Part shown: positions 1 through 10,727 of the stretch, piece after piece
Numbering within the stretch: position 1 is the first letter of the stretch
Layout of the letters: every line of letters starts with the position of its first letter
From: Paratinospora sagittata
Taxonomy: Eukaryota; Streptophyta; Magnoliopsida; Ranunculales; Menispermaceae
Direction of reading: 5' to 3'
DNA: 64,000 nucleotides
NCBI GenBank assembly: GCA_035771175.1
Contig: CM069595.1
Span: 1,217,122 to 1,281,121 of the forward strand
The notes under the pieces: model-generated
What the model was told of the DNA's origin: nothing
The model's input: the letters and a program-made list of their open reading frames with translations, nothing else
The model's database searches: none
Position numbers and translations under genes: made by a program

Positions 1-640
1 TTCCTCACCCTAAACCCTAATTATATACAATAAATTAAAACTCAAAGGAAAGTGTCCCTTGTCTGTTGTGAGATCAAGAGTCAAATCTTGAGAGTTAAAA
101 AAATTAAGAGGAAATATGATGAGGGTTAGATTTGATCACAGACATTTTGATCAGATTCGATCACAGACAAAAGCAGGTAACCGTATTGTAATCCAAGAGC
201 AGAAATTTAGGGCTGTGAGAAGATTAGATTACAGTGATAATAACAAACAAAGGAAGAAGAAGAAGAAAAGAGAAATGAGGCCTTAGGGTTATAGTTATTT
301 GGAGGAACAGTTGTAACAATAAGCATGTATTTTGAAGACTAAAATGGAATCATTTATGGGAAAGTATGAGGACTAAAAAAATTGAATGTTAAAATGGAAC
401 ACCGTCTAATGTTAGAAATTTATGTAATATTAAAAATGGATGTGTCGATTCTTTATATCAAGAATCAAGACAAACAATAGATGGTCCTAAATGGAGCCAT
501 TATGACTTGTGATTATCTTTTTCATTCCCTGGTATTATTTAGGACTTGAATCATTCAAAAGGTTCATGAAGTGTAGGAATTATCATATTCAAAGCTCATT
601 GGTATGGCCAAGCCAAACATTTCTTTATGTGATAAAGTTC
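1..640 (+). pseudogene. ABCG/PDR transporter relic, intron pieces only (left part)
   Basis: No coding exon is visible. Positions 1-330 match the intron sequence of the other ABCG copies at 26240-26380 and 46663-47020. Positions about 335-640 match a much later intron at 31765-32055 and 54011-54300. A deletion has therefore joined two distant introns near 335. The relic continues after the LINE at 7684. The paralogy is read directly from the sequence; the ABCG identity comes from the better-preserved copies. Confidence 0.75.
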
Positions 641-657
641 CCTAACATACAATGATT
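641..657. repeat. Left target-site duplication of the LINE (17 bp)
   Basis: The 17 bp here (cctaacatacaatgatt) recur exactly at 7667-7683. In the paralogous ABCG introns near 32055 and 54300 the same 17 bp occur once, followed by ggcagaac, so those are empty sites. Confidence 0.93.
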
Positions 658-697
658 TTTTGGAAAGGAAAAGAGGGGGAATACCCAGCAAGAACAA

Positions 698-3600
698 CTA
701 GCACACTACGTCTCGAACTTTCCTAGGCCAAGTAACCCCAGTTGCATCTTCCCTCAAAATATTGAATAACCCACGGGGAGGGGAAGACAGGATACACACT
801 CCCCGATTGAACTTCAAAGCCTCTGTAGCCAAATAGTCTGCTGCTCTATTACCTTCTCTGTGAATGTGCTCAACTTGAACTATCCAATCTCTCTGAAGGA
901 GTCGTCTACACTCATTTATCAAGTTGGAAAGACTAAGCTGCGGCATACTGTTGCCTTTTACCCAGCCAGCCACCATAGCCGAGTCTGTTTCGAAAACTAT
1001 AGAACGATGGCCCTCCTCCCAAGCAAGACGTAAGCCATGAACAGCAGCCCATAATTCAGCTTCAGTTGCAGTACAAGAACCAATATTAGTCACAAACCCC
1101 CTCAACCACATACCACGATAGTCACGGAGAAGACCGCCACCCCCTGCTCGCGATGAAGCATTCTTAAGACATCCATCAGTATTAAGCTTAGTCCAACCAT
1201 GGTTGGGAGCACACCAGCCTACCATCTTCACCCTCTTTATCAGTCCATCATCATGGATCGCCACTTGGGCTCGAAAAGCATGAATGATTTCAGCCACTTT
1301 CCCTTTAAGCCACGCCATGCTATACTCGAAGTGAAAACGGAGATTACGAAATGCTGAATCATTCCTCCATTTCCAAAGAGCCCATACGGCAACTGTAAAG
1401 TAGGAAGCCCAGTCATAGTCAACATTACAATCATTAACGCCAGCAAGATTATGAGCAAGCCAGCTTTGGAAATCCAAGTTGCTCTGAAGATGATACTCAA
1501 CTGGCTGCAATAGACGCTTCCATAATTGTACGGCTCTAGAGCAATTTCGAAAAATATGATCAACATCCTTGATACATCCCACACATTCAATACAGTCAGA
1601 TGCCATAGTGAAACCCCTTTTCATCCGCTCAGCATTGCACATGATCTTTCGATGCGCAACCATCCACAAAAAAGTCTTGTATCTTTGAGGAGCTTTAAGC
1701 TTCCAAATCATCCTCCAAAGGGAATTAGGATATCCCATAAGAGTGCCAGTAGAAATAGTATAAGCAGAGATCACCGTTAAGATGCCACTCTTAGAAGCTC
1801 CCCAACATATGCCATCTGCAGCCTCCTCCTCATCCCATAAGAGTACAGCAGCAAGTTTATTTTCAACCTCAAAAGGGAGTAAACCTGATAGAGCATTCCA
1901 GTCCCACCCTGAGCCCTTCACCCAATAGCTTGAGACAGGCCTATACATCTCCACCAAACTCAAATCCCGCATTTTCATATTGATTAAGGCCACCTCACCT
2001 ACCCATGTATCAAGCCAAAAAAGAGTATCCTTACCATTACGAACTAGAGCCCGCACTCCGCTACGTAAAATAGGTGAGGCTTTAACAATGCCCCGCCACG
2101 CATTGGAGGCCCCATTCTTAGGTTGCAACCTATCAATAGTAGCTTCCCGATGCAGATACTTCATGGAAACAACTCTGGCCCAAAAGCTATTCTTATCTGT
2201 AATTAGTCTCCATCCCAATTTGGCCAAAAAAGCCAAGTTCATATAAGCCATACTCTTAATGCCAAGACCACCGTCCTCCATAGGTTTGATGATGATTTCC
2301 CACTTAATGAGGTTGACGCCCTGCTTCTCATTAGACCCTCCCCATAGAAAACGTCGAACTAATTTATCAATGGTATTACACACCCCTATTGGTAACACCA
2401 TAGTCTGCATGATGTACATGAGAATAGAGTTAAGCACCGATTTAACTAGAACCAATCGACCCGCAAAGGACAAGAATTTTGTCGTCCACTCCTCCAATCG
2501 AGTAGTCACTCTCTCAATGATGTATTGAAAGTCAGCAGGTCGGACCCTCCCATGAATGGAGGGAGCACCAAGATACCGACCCAAGTTGTCCGTAAGGGGA
2601 ATACCAGAGATAGTAGATATGTCTTGAGCCACCGGAAGCTCCACATTGTGAGATACAAATATATGAGATTTCTGGTAGTTAACTCTTTGGCCCGAGCACG
2701 CACAAAATAAATCCAGGCACTTCATAATAACCTTTATCTGCTCTATAGAAGCTTCTGCAAACAAAACCATATCATCTGCAAAGAAAAGGTGGGAGATAGA
2801 AGGACCATTACGAGAAAGCTGTATGGGTTTCCATTCCTTTCGCTCCACTGCCCCATTAATCAAATGACCCAATCTTTCAATACACAGAACAAAAAGATAA
2901 GGCGAAATTGCATCCCCTTGCCGAACTCCGCGCTCAGGAGAGAAACAATCCAAAAGATCCCCGTTCCAGACAATCGACATCCTAGAGGAGGAGACACAAT
3001 GCATCACATTTCGGATCCACCCATCACCAAGGCCAATCTCCTTCAACGAGTCTTCAATAAAATCCCAAGATAATCGATCATAGGCCTTTTCAAGATCAAT
3101 CTTAATTGCCATATGAGATACACCACTCTTCTTAGTTCTCATTGAATGAAGCACTTCTTGATACACAATGACATTATCTGTAATTTGGCGACCAGGAACA
3201 AAGCTGCTTTGGTTGGGAGAGACAAGACTAGGGAGGATCATCCTTAGCCTATTTGTCATAGCTTTCGTAATCAGTTTATAGCCCACGTTGCAGAGACTTA
3301 TAGGTCTAAGCTGGGTCAATAATTCAAGATGCTGAACCTTCGGTACTAATACCAACAGAGTATCATTGATCCCATCTGGAAGCTTTCCTGACACCCAAAA
3401 GTCTTGAACAAGCTTGTAGACAGAAGGCCCCACTGTAGGCCAGAGGCGTTGATAAAAACCTGCATGAAAACCATCCGGGCCTGGCGCTTTGAAGGGAGCC
3501 ATATCAAATAAAGCCTGACGGATCTCTTCAATCTCAAAGGGCTGATGAATCCTTTCCATGACAGCACCATCCAGAGTTGGAAAACCCCCTTTAGGAAAAT

Positions 3601-4825
3601 CAGACATATCCCCGCAAGGTTCTTTTGAAAATAACCTGGTATAAAAATCTTGAATTAGATGCTTCAACTGAGCTGAATCTGAAACCCAATTTCCATCTGC
3701 ACCTTTTAACCTCTCAATGACATTCCTACTCCGACGAATGACTGTAGTAGCGTGATAGAACTTGGTATTGCGGTCACCCGAAAGGATCCAGTCGGCTCTA
3801 GATTTCTGAAACCACGAAAGTTCTTCTTGATACAGAACAAGGTCCAGCTCTATCTTAAGCTTAGACTCCAAAAGATGAATACGGTGTGTAGGGTGTTTAG
3901 ATAAGACACGTTGAATACCTGCAAGTCTCGCCCAAAGCCTCTTCTTCCTCCTAGAAATACTCCCAAACTCTGTACTATTCCATGAAGTAAGAACCGAGGC
4001 TATATGCCGATTATTTGTATCCAAAGATCGGACACGACTCCAATTCTCCTTAATGACATTGTAAAATCCCGGATGAGTCAGCCAAGCTGCCTGAAATTTA
4101 AACTGCGTTGGCCTCACAGTGGCCCTTGAACCCTTTAAACGAACCAAGATAGGAACATGGTCGGAGTGATGTTTAGGAAGGTGAATCACTCTAGCGTCCT
4201 CAAACATATGCCTCCAAGCTAAATTACATAACACTCTATCCAGGCGAGCTCCCTTAAACTGATCCCCTATACCCCTACTCCAAGTATAGGCTTGTCCGGA
4301 AAATCCCATGTCCAGCAAATCATGATCAAAAATCCAATCCCCAAAACCAGAGCTGCCATGATGAGCCACAGCATTCCCACTACTAACTTCTTCGGAACAT
4401 ACCACCGCATTAAAATCACCCGCAATAATCCAAGGCTCTCTCATATCAAAAACATTCTTATTAAGATCCCTCCATAACAGCTTCTTCAAGCTGGCTGTAG
4501 GACTACCATAAACAACAGATAACAGCCACTGATGCATACTACTATCTCGAACCCTCATATGGATAAACTGGGGATGAGTAGCAATAATATTTATTTGACA
4601 AGAACTATGCCAGAACACCCAAATACCACCACTGAAACCCAATGATTCTACCCGGACCCATTCATCAAAACCCAGCTTTTTACAGAGAAAATCTGCCTGA
4701 GATCCACTCACTTTGGGCTCTAACAACCCCAATATGCCTGGTTTATGCATCTTAAGCAGGTCTTTCAGGGAACGGTGAAACTCCTTCGAAGCCGCCCCTT
4801 GACAATTCCAGATCATAAAATCCAT
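698..4825 (-). CDS. LINE ORF2: endonuclease, reverse transcriptase and RNase H
   Basis: This encodes the enzyme of target-primed reverse transcription, which nicks the target and copies LINE RNA. The open frame runs to 4879 but opens there with TTG; the first ATG is at 4825, right before the endonuclease domain (MDFMIWNCQGAA), giving 1375 aa. Residue numbers below count from 4879. The APE-like endonuclease spans about 19-250 (GLLEP, IIAGDFN near 151-157, HHSDH near 237-241). The reverse transcriptase spans about 440-720, with KAPGPDG near 464-470 and the FADD catalytic box at 700-703. A zinc-binding zf-RVT region lies near 1070-1140. RNase H spans about 1230-1352 with TDG, EAE, ETDS and NRAAD, the D-E-D-D set. 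No stop or frameshift is seen. The domain calls are from visible motifs. Confidence 0.93.
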   Translation of the reverse strand: MDFMIWNCQGAASKEFHRSLKDLLKMHKPGILGLLEPKVSGSQADFLCKKLGFDEWVRVESLGFSGGIWVFWHSSCQINIIATHPQFIHMRVRDSSMHQWLLSVVYGSPTASLKKLLWRDLNKNVFDMREPWIIAGDFNAVVCSEEVSSGNAVAHHGSSGFGDWIFDHDLLDMGFSGQAYTWSRGIGDQFKGARLDRVLCNLAWRHMFEDARVIHLPKHHSDHVPILVRLKGSRATVRPTQFKFQAAWLTHPGFYNVIKENWSRVRSLDTNNRHIASVLTSWNSTEFGSISRRKKRLWARLAGIQRVLSKHPTHRIHLLESKLKIELDLVLYQEELSWFQKSRADWILSGDRNTKFYHATTVIRRSRNVIERLKGADGNWVSDSAQLKHLIQDFYTRLFSKEPCGDMSDFPKGGFPTLDGAVMERIHQPFEIEEIRQALFDMAPFKAPGPDGFHAGFYQRLWPTVGPSVYKLVQDFWVSGKLPDGINDTLLVLVPKVQHLELLTQLRPISLCNVGYKLITKAMTNRLRMILPSLVSPNQSSFVPGRQITDNVIVYQEVLHSMRTKKSGVSHMAIKIDLEKAYDRLSWDFIEDSLKEIGLGDGWIRNVMHCVSSSRMSIVWNGDLLDCFSPERGVRQGDAISPYLFVLCIERLGHLINGAVERKEWKPIQLSRNGPSISHLFFADDMVLFAEASIEQIKVIMKCLDLFCACSGQRVNYQKSHIFVSHNVELPVAQDISTISGIPLTDNLGRYLGAPSIHGRVRPADFQYIIERVTTRLEEWTTKFLSFAGRLVLVKSVLNSILMYIMQTMVLPIGVCNTIDKLVRRFLWGGSNEKQGVNLIKWEIIIKPMEDGGLGIKSMAYMNLAFLAKLGWRLITDKNSFWARVVSMKYLHREATIDRLQPKNGASNAWRGIVKASPILRSGVRALVRNGKDTLFWLDTWVGEVALINMKMRDLSLVEMYRPVSSYWVKGSGWDWNALSGLLPFEVENKLAAVLLWDEEEAADGICWGASKSGILTVISAYTISTGTLMGYPNSLWRMIWKLKAPQRYKTFLWMVAHRKIMCNAERMKRGFTMASDCIECVGCIKDVDHIFRNCSRAVQLWKRLLQPVEYHLQSNLDFQSWLAHNLAGVNDCNVDYDWASYFTVAVWALWKWRNDSAFRNLRFHFEYSMAWLKGKVAEIIHAFRAQVAIHDDGLIKRVKMVGWCAPNHGWTKLNTDGCLKNASSRAGGGGLLRDYRGMWLRGFVTNIGSCTATEAELWAAVHGLRLAWEEGHRSIVFETDSAMVAGWVKGNSMPQLSLSNLINECRRLLQRDWIVQVEHIHREGNRAADYLATEALKFNRGVCILSSPPRGLFNILREDATGVTWPRKVRDVVC

Positions 4826-4887
4826 AAAAACAAGATAAAATATGCTACCCACCCCTACCGAAGACCAAAAAATTGACAAGCACAGCT

Positions 4888-6654
4888 TTAAGAGGAGAAC
4901 CCTCCATCAACAATATCCATCCTCCCAAGCGATTCATCCTTGTCACTAGGAGCTTCATTATGCACCCCCACCAGATTAGCTTTTGTTCCACCAAGTTCCC
5001 GCCTACCAATAGCAGGAACATGCCCAGATTCCACCATAATAGGAGGATCTTGATGATGTTCTGGTATCAAATTAATTGTAGGATGAATACCCTCCATGTT
5101 CTCAACCTGATGCTGGGGATGAGAGACCACCGATCGAGAAATCAGCTGGCTTCTATTGGACCCACGCACCACAATATGTTCCTCCGCAGCGGCAGCTTGC
5201 TTGGACTGAGAAGAGATAGAAGTGATGTCACGAGTCAGTAAATTCTTCTTTATTCGAACCGCATTGCTGGTCTCTACAGCCACTTGAGTGCTTGGGCCAT
5301 TATCCACTTCCTTAGTATTTATTTGCATATTGGGCCTTCTCCCTTTACTCTTGACATAATCATTATGTGATATCCCTGAGCCCATGTGCACGCCAATATC
5401 CTTATCAAGATGCGGCCCATCTCGTTGATCACTATCAATATTTTCCTCAGGAATATCCTCAACCGCTAATGCCGCATAACGAGAAATATGTTGCTGAAAA
5501 TTAGCATTTTGTTTAGCACCAACCAGTGGCATATCCCGATGATCACGTCCAGCTCTTCCACTCTTTCCATTTTCAGTTTTGGTCGTACCTGTACGAGATC
5601 TTCTAGAAGCCAACATCCATGGCCCATAACTTTCGGTTATTTCCTGATTCACCGGAGGCTCAGCCGGCCTAGATTGAACTCCGACCACATCTCTAACATC
5701 TCCGGCCAGCACTTCCGCCGGTCCATCGTGATGAGCCGTCTCTCGGCCCTCATTCTTTGGACACGCATCTTTCCGATGCCCATAACATCCACAATCAAAG
5801 CAAATTAGATGGATCCCCTCGTATTCAATCCGTCGAACCCGACGTCGCAAAGTGAATTTAGATAGAAGTGGCTTGGTTATATCTACCTCCACACATATAC
5901 GCGCGAACTTCCCCCTAGAGACGGTGCTTGTTGCATCATCAATCTTCACCGGACGACCAATACGCGCCCCTATTTTCATGAGGAAGTCATAGTCATAGTA
6001 TTCAATTGGGAGACAAGGGATTCGCACCCACACCAACAATCTATCCATGTTCTCCTGCTCCGGGTCAAAATTAGGATGCCATTGCCGCACTGTCAGATAA
6101 TGATCAAAGATCATCCATGGACCCTCAAATTTTGCATACTCATAATCCTCTTTGGAGACAAACTTGACAAGAAAATAGTCTTGATCAATAGCAACTAATT
6201 CAATAGGAGCCTTCGGACGCCATAAGGCCTTAATCTTTCGTAACAAGAATGTAAATCCAATTGTTCTGCCCAACAATTTGATAATAAGTGTCTGTCTCCA
6301 TGGGCGACGTAAGCGCCTCTTCTCCTCCTTGGAAATGTGAATGACTGGACACTCGGACTCGGACTCCTCAGCCCCCATCTCTCCATCATCATCTGAGGTC
6401 CAATCCTCATCGGACGTCATGCCATCATCCATCCGTCCCGTATAGCCCAAAAGTTTGTCTCTAAATGTTGGCAAGGGGGCGAACATCCCATTCCCTTCAG
6501 CATTCTCCTTGCATGCCTGAGTCTCCTCCACCATATCTACGTCCGCCATCGGCGACAAATCCGCTTCCACTCCATCCACATTCATCTTAACTTTTTTGTT
6601 ACTTCGTTCAAGCAAATCAGTTTCCTGTTGAGAGCGACTTGGAGGTGTAACCAT
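4888..6654 (-). CDS. LINE ORF1: DUF4283 and zinc-knuckle RNA-binding protein
   Basis: This 588-aa protein is the nucleic-acid-binding partner of the LINE ribonucleoprotein. The start is an ATG at 6654. Residues 1-110 are acidic and low in complexity. Residues about 112-280 fit the DUF4283 domain found in plant LINE ORF1 proteins. A CCHC knuckle follows at 285-298 (C-x2-C-x4-H-x4-C). The remainder is polar and probably disordered. The stop lies 8 bp before the upstream limit of the ORF2 open frame and about 60 bp before the ORF2 ATG, in a different frame. ORF2 would therefore need reinitiation or an internal start. No interruption is seen. Confidence 0.9.
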   Translation of the reverse strand: MVTPPSRSQQETDLLERSNKKVKMNVDGVEADLSPMADVDMVEETQACKENAEGNGMFAPLPTFRDKLLGYTGRMDDGMTSDEDWTSDDDGEMGAEESESECPVIHISKEEKRRLRRPWRQTLIIKLLGRTIGFTFLLRKIKALWRPKAPIELVAIDQDYFLVKFVSKEDYEYAKFEGPWMIFDHYLTVRQWHPNFDPEQENMDRLLVWVRIPCLPIEYYDYDFLMKIGARIGRPVKIDDATSTVSRGKFARICVEVDITKPLLSKFTLRRRVRRIEYEGIHLICFDCGCYGHRKDACPKNEGRETAHHDGPAEVLAGDVRDVVGVQSRPAEPPVNQEITESYGPWMLASRRSRTGTTKTENGKSGRAGRDHRDMPLVGAKQNANFQQHISRYAALAVEDIPEENIDSDQRDGPHLDKDIGVHMGSGISHNDYVKSKGRRPNMQINTKEVDNGPSTQVAVETSNAVRIKKNLLTRDITSISSQSKQAAAAEEHIVVRGSNRSQLISRSVVSHPQHQVENMEGIHPTINLIPEHHQDPPIMVESGHVPAIGRRELGGTKANLVGVHNEAPSDKDESLGRMDIVDGGFSS

Positions 6655-6783
6655 CGTTCAAGAGCTAAGCTTCGTTTCCTTCTCACTTCTCGTCTCCCAA
6701 TCAATCCGCTACTTCAGAACTCCAAGAAGAAGCAGAAAACCCTGTAAATCAGAACGATTTGGGCATGGTGTGCCAAACCAAAA

Positions 6784-7666
6784 ATTCCGGTGGCTCGCCC
6801 CAAAACACAGAACAGAAAACCGAGAAGAAGATCTCAAGAACTCCGAGCAACTTCGATCAATCGATCAAAACCTCAAGCGCGGTGCAGATCTAGCGCTTCT
6901 GCGAGCTCCTCGCGCCCTCTGGCTGCGGTGGAATCGCCGGAGACGCCGGAATCGAAAAACACGGCTACTGAAACCGTCGGAAACGTTGCAACAAAGCTCG
7001 GCCGTCTCAAAGATTCCGGTGGCTCGCCCCAAACACAGAACAGAAAAACCGAGAAGAAGATCTCAAGAACTCCGAGCAACTTCGATCAATCGATCTAAAC
7101 CTCAAGCGCGGTGCAGATCTAGCGCTTCTGCGAGCTCCTCGCTTCCTCTGGCTGCGGTGGAATCGCCGGATTTGCTAATCTCAAGCGCGGTGCAGATCTA
7201 GCTCTTTTGCGAGCTCCTCGCGCCCTCTGGCTGCGGTGGAATCGCCGGATTTGCTAATCTGTTTCAAAAAAAAAAAACTGAACAAAGACTTCCCAGATCA
7301 GTCGAAGAAACTAGAATCAAACCAGCTTCACGACTGTTCAATCACAAAAATCGCATTGAAAAACACAAATGGCATTGGAGAGAAAGCAGGAGCTCTGCTT
7401 CTTCGAGCTCTGCAGCAGCCAGCCACTAGTCTGCCACGATCAATCGATCGAAACCTCAAGCGCGGTGCAGAACTAGCGCTTCTGCGAGCTCCTCGCGCCC
7501 TCTGGCTGCGGTGGAATTGCCGGATTTGCTAATCAGTTTCAAAAAAACTAAACAAAGACTTCCCAGATCAGTCGAAGAAACTAGAATCAAACCAGCTTCA
7601 CGACTGTTCAATCACAAAAATCGCATTGAAAAACACAAATGGCATTGGAGAGAAAGCAGGAGCTCT
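6784..7666 (-). repeat. Tandem monomers in the LINE 5'UTR
   Basis: Several blocks are repeated. A roughly 70-bp GC-rich block containing gcgcttctgcgagctcctcg (small variants) occurs at about 6871, 7100, 7180 and 7455. A roughly 117-bp block ending in agaaagcaggagctct occurs at 7278-7394 and 7550-7666, so the second copy forms the LINE 5' end. A third block (ggtggctcgcccca...) occurs at 6790 and 7019. The layout resembles the promoter monomers of mammalian L1 5'UTRs. A promoter role is inference. Confidence 0.8.
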
Positions 7667-7683
7667 CCTAACATACAATGATT
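7667..7683. repeat. Right target-site duplication of the LINE (17 bp)
   Basis: It is identical to 641-657. Beyond it the ABCG intron continues with ggcagaactactc, as in the uninterrupted paralogues at 32072 and 54317. Confidence 0.93.
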
Positions 7684-8165
7684 GGCAGAACTACTCTTAA
7701 GGATCAAATTTAGTCATACATGCAACTGGTAGCTCTATTTGCTTACTCAAAATATTTTCTTTAAGCAATCAAATGTTTAATAGTTTAAAGACATATGCTT
7801 GCTTAAACCAAATATTTGACTCTGGTGGCTTTATTTTTATTTAACGACAATCTTGTTTTGTTTCTGCTCAAAAAAAAAAAAAAAATACATAAAAAAATTC
7901 AATGACGTAGGATTCAATACAAATAAGATTTGATTATTTACTGAGTGTAGCATTTCTTGCAGTTGATTCTTATGAAAACAGGAGGACATATCATCTACCA
8001 GAAATAAACATGAATCAAGGAAATAAGTACTGTGACATAGAAATGGTTGATCTCATATTATGATAAAAAAAAATTAAAAAAAGCTGGTAAGTTTTTTTTT
8101 TTTTTCTGTTTTTCTATGTTCATCTGGCAGGGTATCCCTGCGGTACCAAGGATTAAAGATTACTA
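7684..8165 (+). pseudogene. ABCG/PDR transporter relic (right part)
   Basis: This continues the relic split by the LINE. It matches 32072-32600 and 54317-54632. The end of one exon survives (cagttgattcttatgaaaac near 7959), followed by a deletion that removes the segment encoding the GPLGLRSGRVIEYLK-type sequence seen at 32387-32430. The next exon start (ggtatccctgcggtaccaag) is kept and homology fades at about 8165. It cannot encode a protein. Confidence 0.75.
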
Positions 8166-8540
8166 AGATTGAAAAAAACATTACAACCTGTTTGTGAAAT
8201 TTTTGGTGTAGAATTACATTATTTTGGGTTGCCTAATTTGGTATAATTAAAGAAGACATAACTAATTTAATTAAATGTCAGCCTTTAATAAAACGGAGTC
8301 AAAGGAAACAAATTAACTGACCTTAAATAAGTGGAAAAAAAACTTAATTTAAAAAAATAAAATAAAATAACTTAGTTATTGAGTTTGGTAAAATCTACCT
8401 ATATAAAAGAAAACTTATTATTTCCTACCTAAAAGTCTCGAGGGACTGCTTTAATGTTACATTTTCTAACAATCAGGAATTAAAACATGAGAATGTTATA
8501 ATTATGTTTGTTTCGATGTCCTAATGGCATTGATGATCAG
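8166..8540. other. AT-rich spacer with a rearrangement junction
   Basis: No gene or recognised element is seen. Its last 20 bp or so (8521-8541, ctaatggcattgatgatcag) duplicate a segment that belongs further inside the MADS gene at 8636. The 5' end of the MADS copy was therefore lost in a rearrangement. Confidence 0.5.
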
Positions 8541-9473
8541 GAAGGGTTGAAGAAAAAGTTAAATGAACTTACAACCTTATGCGACATTTAAGCTTTCATG
8601 ATTTGTCTTGAATCATCATCATCAACATCTGACGCTAATGGCATTGATGATCAGGAGGTGGTCGTGGATGTGTGGCCCGAGAAACCTAAGGAATATCATC
8701 CCATCATATAAAGGTACATGCAGAAGAGGAAAGAAGACAGAGAGAAACATAGTTCTATTACTAATATCTCAACAACCTTGAATAATAAGGTCATGATAGA
8801 ACAACAACAACAAAATAATAATAATAATAATAACAAGAAAATAGTAGTAGTTGAAGAAAATGGTAGAGATGATGATGAACTTGATGAGTTAGGAGCGGAA
8901 GAGTTGAGAGACTTGAAGTGGGTTTTGGAGAATAAGTTGAAGGAGGTGAGAATGAGGGCTAATGTTTTAAAAGCTGCAGAAACATCAGTACAGACATCGG
9001 AAGTAGTAGTATGAAAAGAAGATCATCAACAACAAGTAATATTATCGGGGACTGGTACTAGCGGTGGTGAACGTGGTGGAATGGTATCACGTGGATGGGG
9101 GTCATCAACGTGCAACTCATCATCTGCTGGTACTACTGGATTTGAGACATTGGAGGATGTTGTTAACATGGATGTAGGGTTTAATAAAAAACAAAATGCT
9201 TATAATTACTCTGTTGTTGCTGCTGGAGGTTATTTTCCTGACAATCATCATCAGCTAATGTTGGATCCCGTGATGGATTGTAATATGAATCATCATCTTC
9301 GTCATCATGATAAACTTGAAGAATTACAAACACTTGATCAAGCTATTTTTCCATCTTCATTGTCAGCTCCGTTGTTACTTCCTCCTCCAGTAAATGATGT
9401 GCAGCCTTTGTCTCAACATTTTTGCGATTTCAACCACCTCGCTGCAAGGAATATTGAGAGTTTTTTCTTTTGA
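8541..9473 (+). pseudogene. Type I MADS-box pseudogene, copy a
   Basis: The copy starts inside the MADS core (EGLKKKLNELTTLC) and lacks the start codon and about 40 N-terminal residues. One reading frame can be followed to the family C-terminus (DVQPLSQHF...FFF), interrupted by three stops: TAA at 8589-8591 (CAA in paralogues), TAA at 8709-8711 (CAA in paralogues) and TGA at 9012-9014 (TCA elsewhere). Asn-, Gln- and His-rich tracts match the intact copy at 44563. It is non-functional. Confidence 0.88.
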
Positions 9474-10669
9474 TCAAGTCTTCGCGCTTATTCATTTACT
9501 TGGCGTGCGACATATTAATTAATTAATGATCTCTAACTTTCCATTGATTTATCACCGTTGCTATCAATTTATAGGAACTTGTAACTTTCTTTCCTAGTTA
9601 ATTAATTTTTTATGGGGAAAATTAATTGATTAATTTTGCTATTACTTTTAATTAGCAAGTATATTAGGGTTTATCCCCAGTTTTATAAAATACATATACA
9701 TGTATCATATATGGATTTTTGTTTCTTTGATTTAACGAAATAAATTTTCATATTCATGTGTTGATCTATATTCATGATGTTGGGTACATAAATTTTTTTT
9801 GATGTAGCGTGATAAATTTTTATTTTTATATATTGAGTTTTAGAAAATAACCTTTTGTCGTACAAAGTATAATTGCATACAATAGGCCCAAAAAGTAGTT
9901 TAATCATTCCTCGATACTAGGAGTGCGTTTATGCGGATTTGTGCGGGTACGCAAAGATGCATACCACATAGCGCAACGGTACAATTTTTTATTTTAAGTT
10001 TTTTTTCCTTTTTTTTTAATATAAAGGAAGGATGGAGGGAAATCCTTCCTTAATGCCCACGTAGTTACGTTCTACGTGACTGTGAGCCGTTAAATTATAA
10101 TTTATTAAAATAAATTAAAATTAAATTATATTTTCAATAAAATATGAAGTATATATATATATTTTCAATTCCTAAGATATTTCTTATATATATATATTAA
10201 TTTATCAAAGTATATAGGAAATTAAAACGCATTTTACTATTTTGAAAAAATTAAATACATCACAATAACTTGTATTTTTATGAGAATATTAAATTTCTTT
10301 TTGAGTGTATTTTTGCATATGGTCCGCACCGATGTTGCTTGGTATAGTCATTTTTTTTAAAGACAGATGGATGGACTTCCTCTATTCTTTAGCATACAGT
10401 CACATAAATTGTAACTGTGCACTGTTAAGTTATAATTAATAAAAAATAAAAACAAAATTATATAGTAAAAATATAATTTTTTATTACTTATAAATTACTT
10501 TTTTTCAATAATGTTTGAGGAAAGTTTCAAAAAAATAAATAAATCATATTTGATGCATTGACATCACTAGAAAATATGTGGGGCTCAATTTTTTTTAAAA
10601 AAATTGTAAAATAATATCACATTTATCTCATTTTTAAGTTTTTATTTATTATTAAACATAATATGATGA

Positions 10670-10726
<57 letters not shown>
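10670..10726. repeat. (AAT)n microsatellite
   Basis: About 19 uninterrupted AAT units. The homologous position in the duplicated flank near 42300 has only a few units, as does 14461, so the tract expanded here. Confidence 0.95.

Positions 10727-10727
<1 letters not shown>

Larger units (their letters stand above)
658..7666 (-). mobile_element. Full-length plant LINE (L1-type non-LTR retrotransposon)
   Basis: The element reads on minus. Its 5' end is at 7666, followed by a 1.0-kb 5'UTR built of repeats, ORF1 (gag-like, zinc knuckle), an 8-bp gap, ORF2 (endonuclease, reverse transcriptase, RNase H) and a very short 3'UTR. It has a perfect 17-bp target duplication (641-657 and 7667-7683). The poly(A) tail is only about 4-6 nt, seen as a run of T at 656-661 on +. 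Both ORFs are open, so the insertion is probably young and may have encoded working proteins. It interrupts an already decayed ABCG intron. Confidence 0.95.

Noticed and set aside
6..20. Telomere-like ccctaaaccctaa at the left edge
   Set aside because: Only two units, and the same short stretch recurs inside ABCG introns at 26250 and 46670, so it is ordinary intron sequence.
6770..7532. Open + strand frames in the LINE 5'UTR
   Set aside because: They arise from GC-rich monomers on the strand opposite to the element and show no domain.
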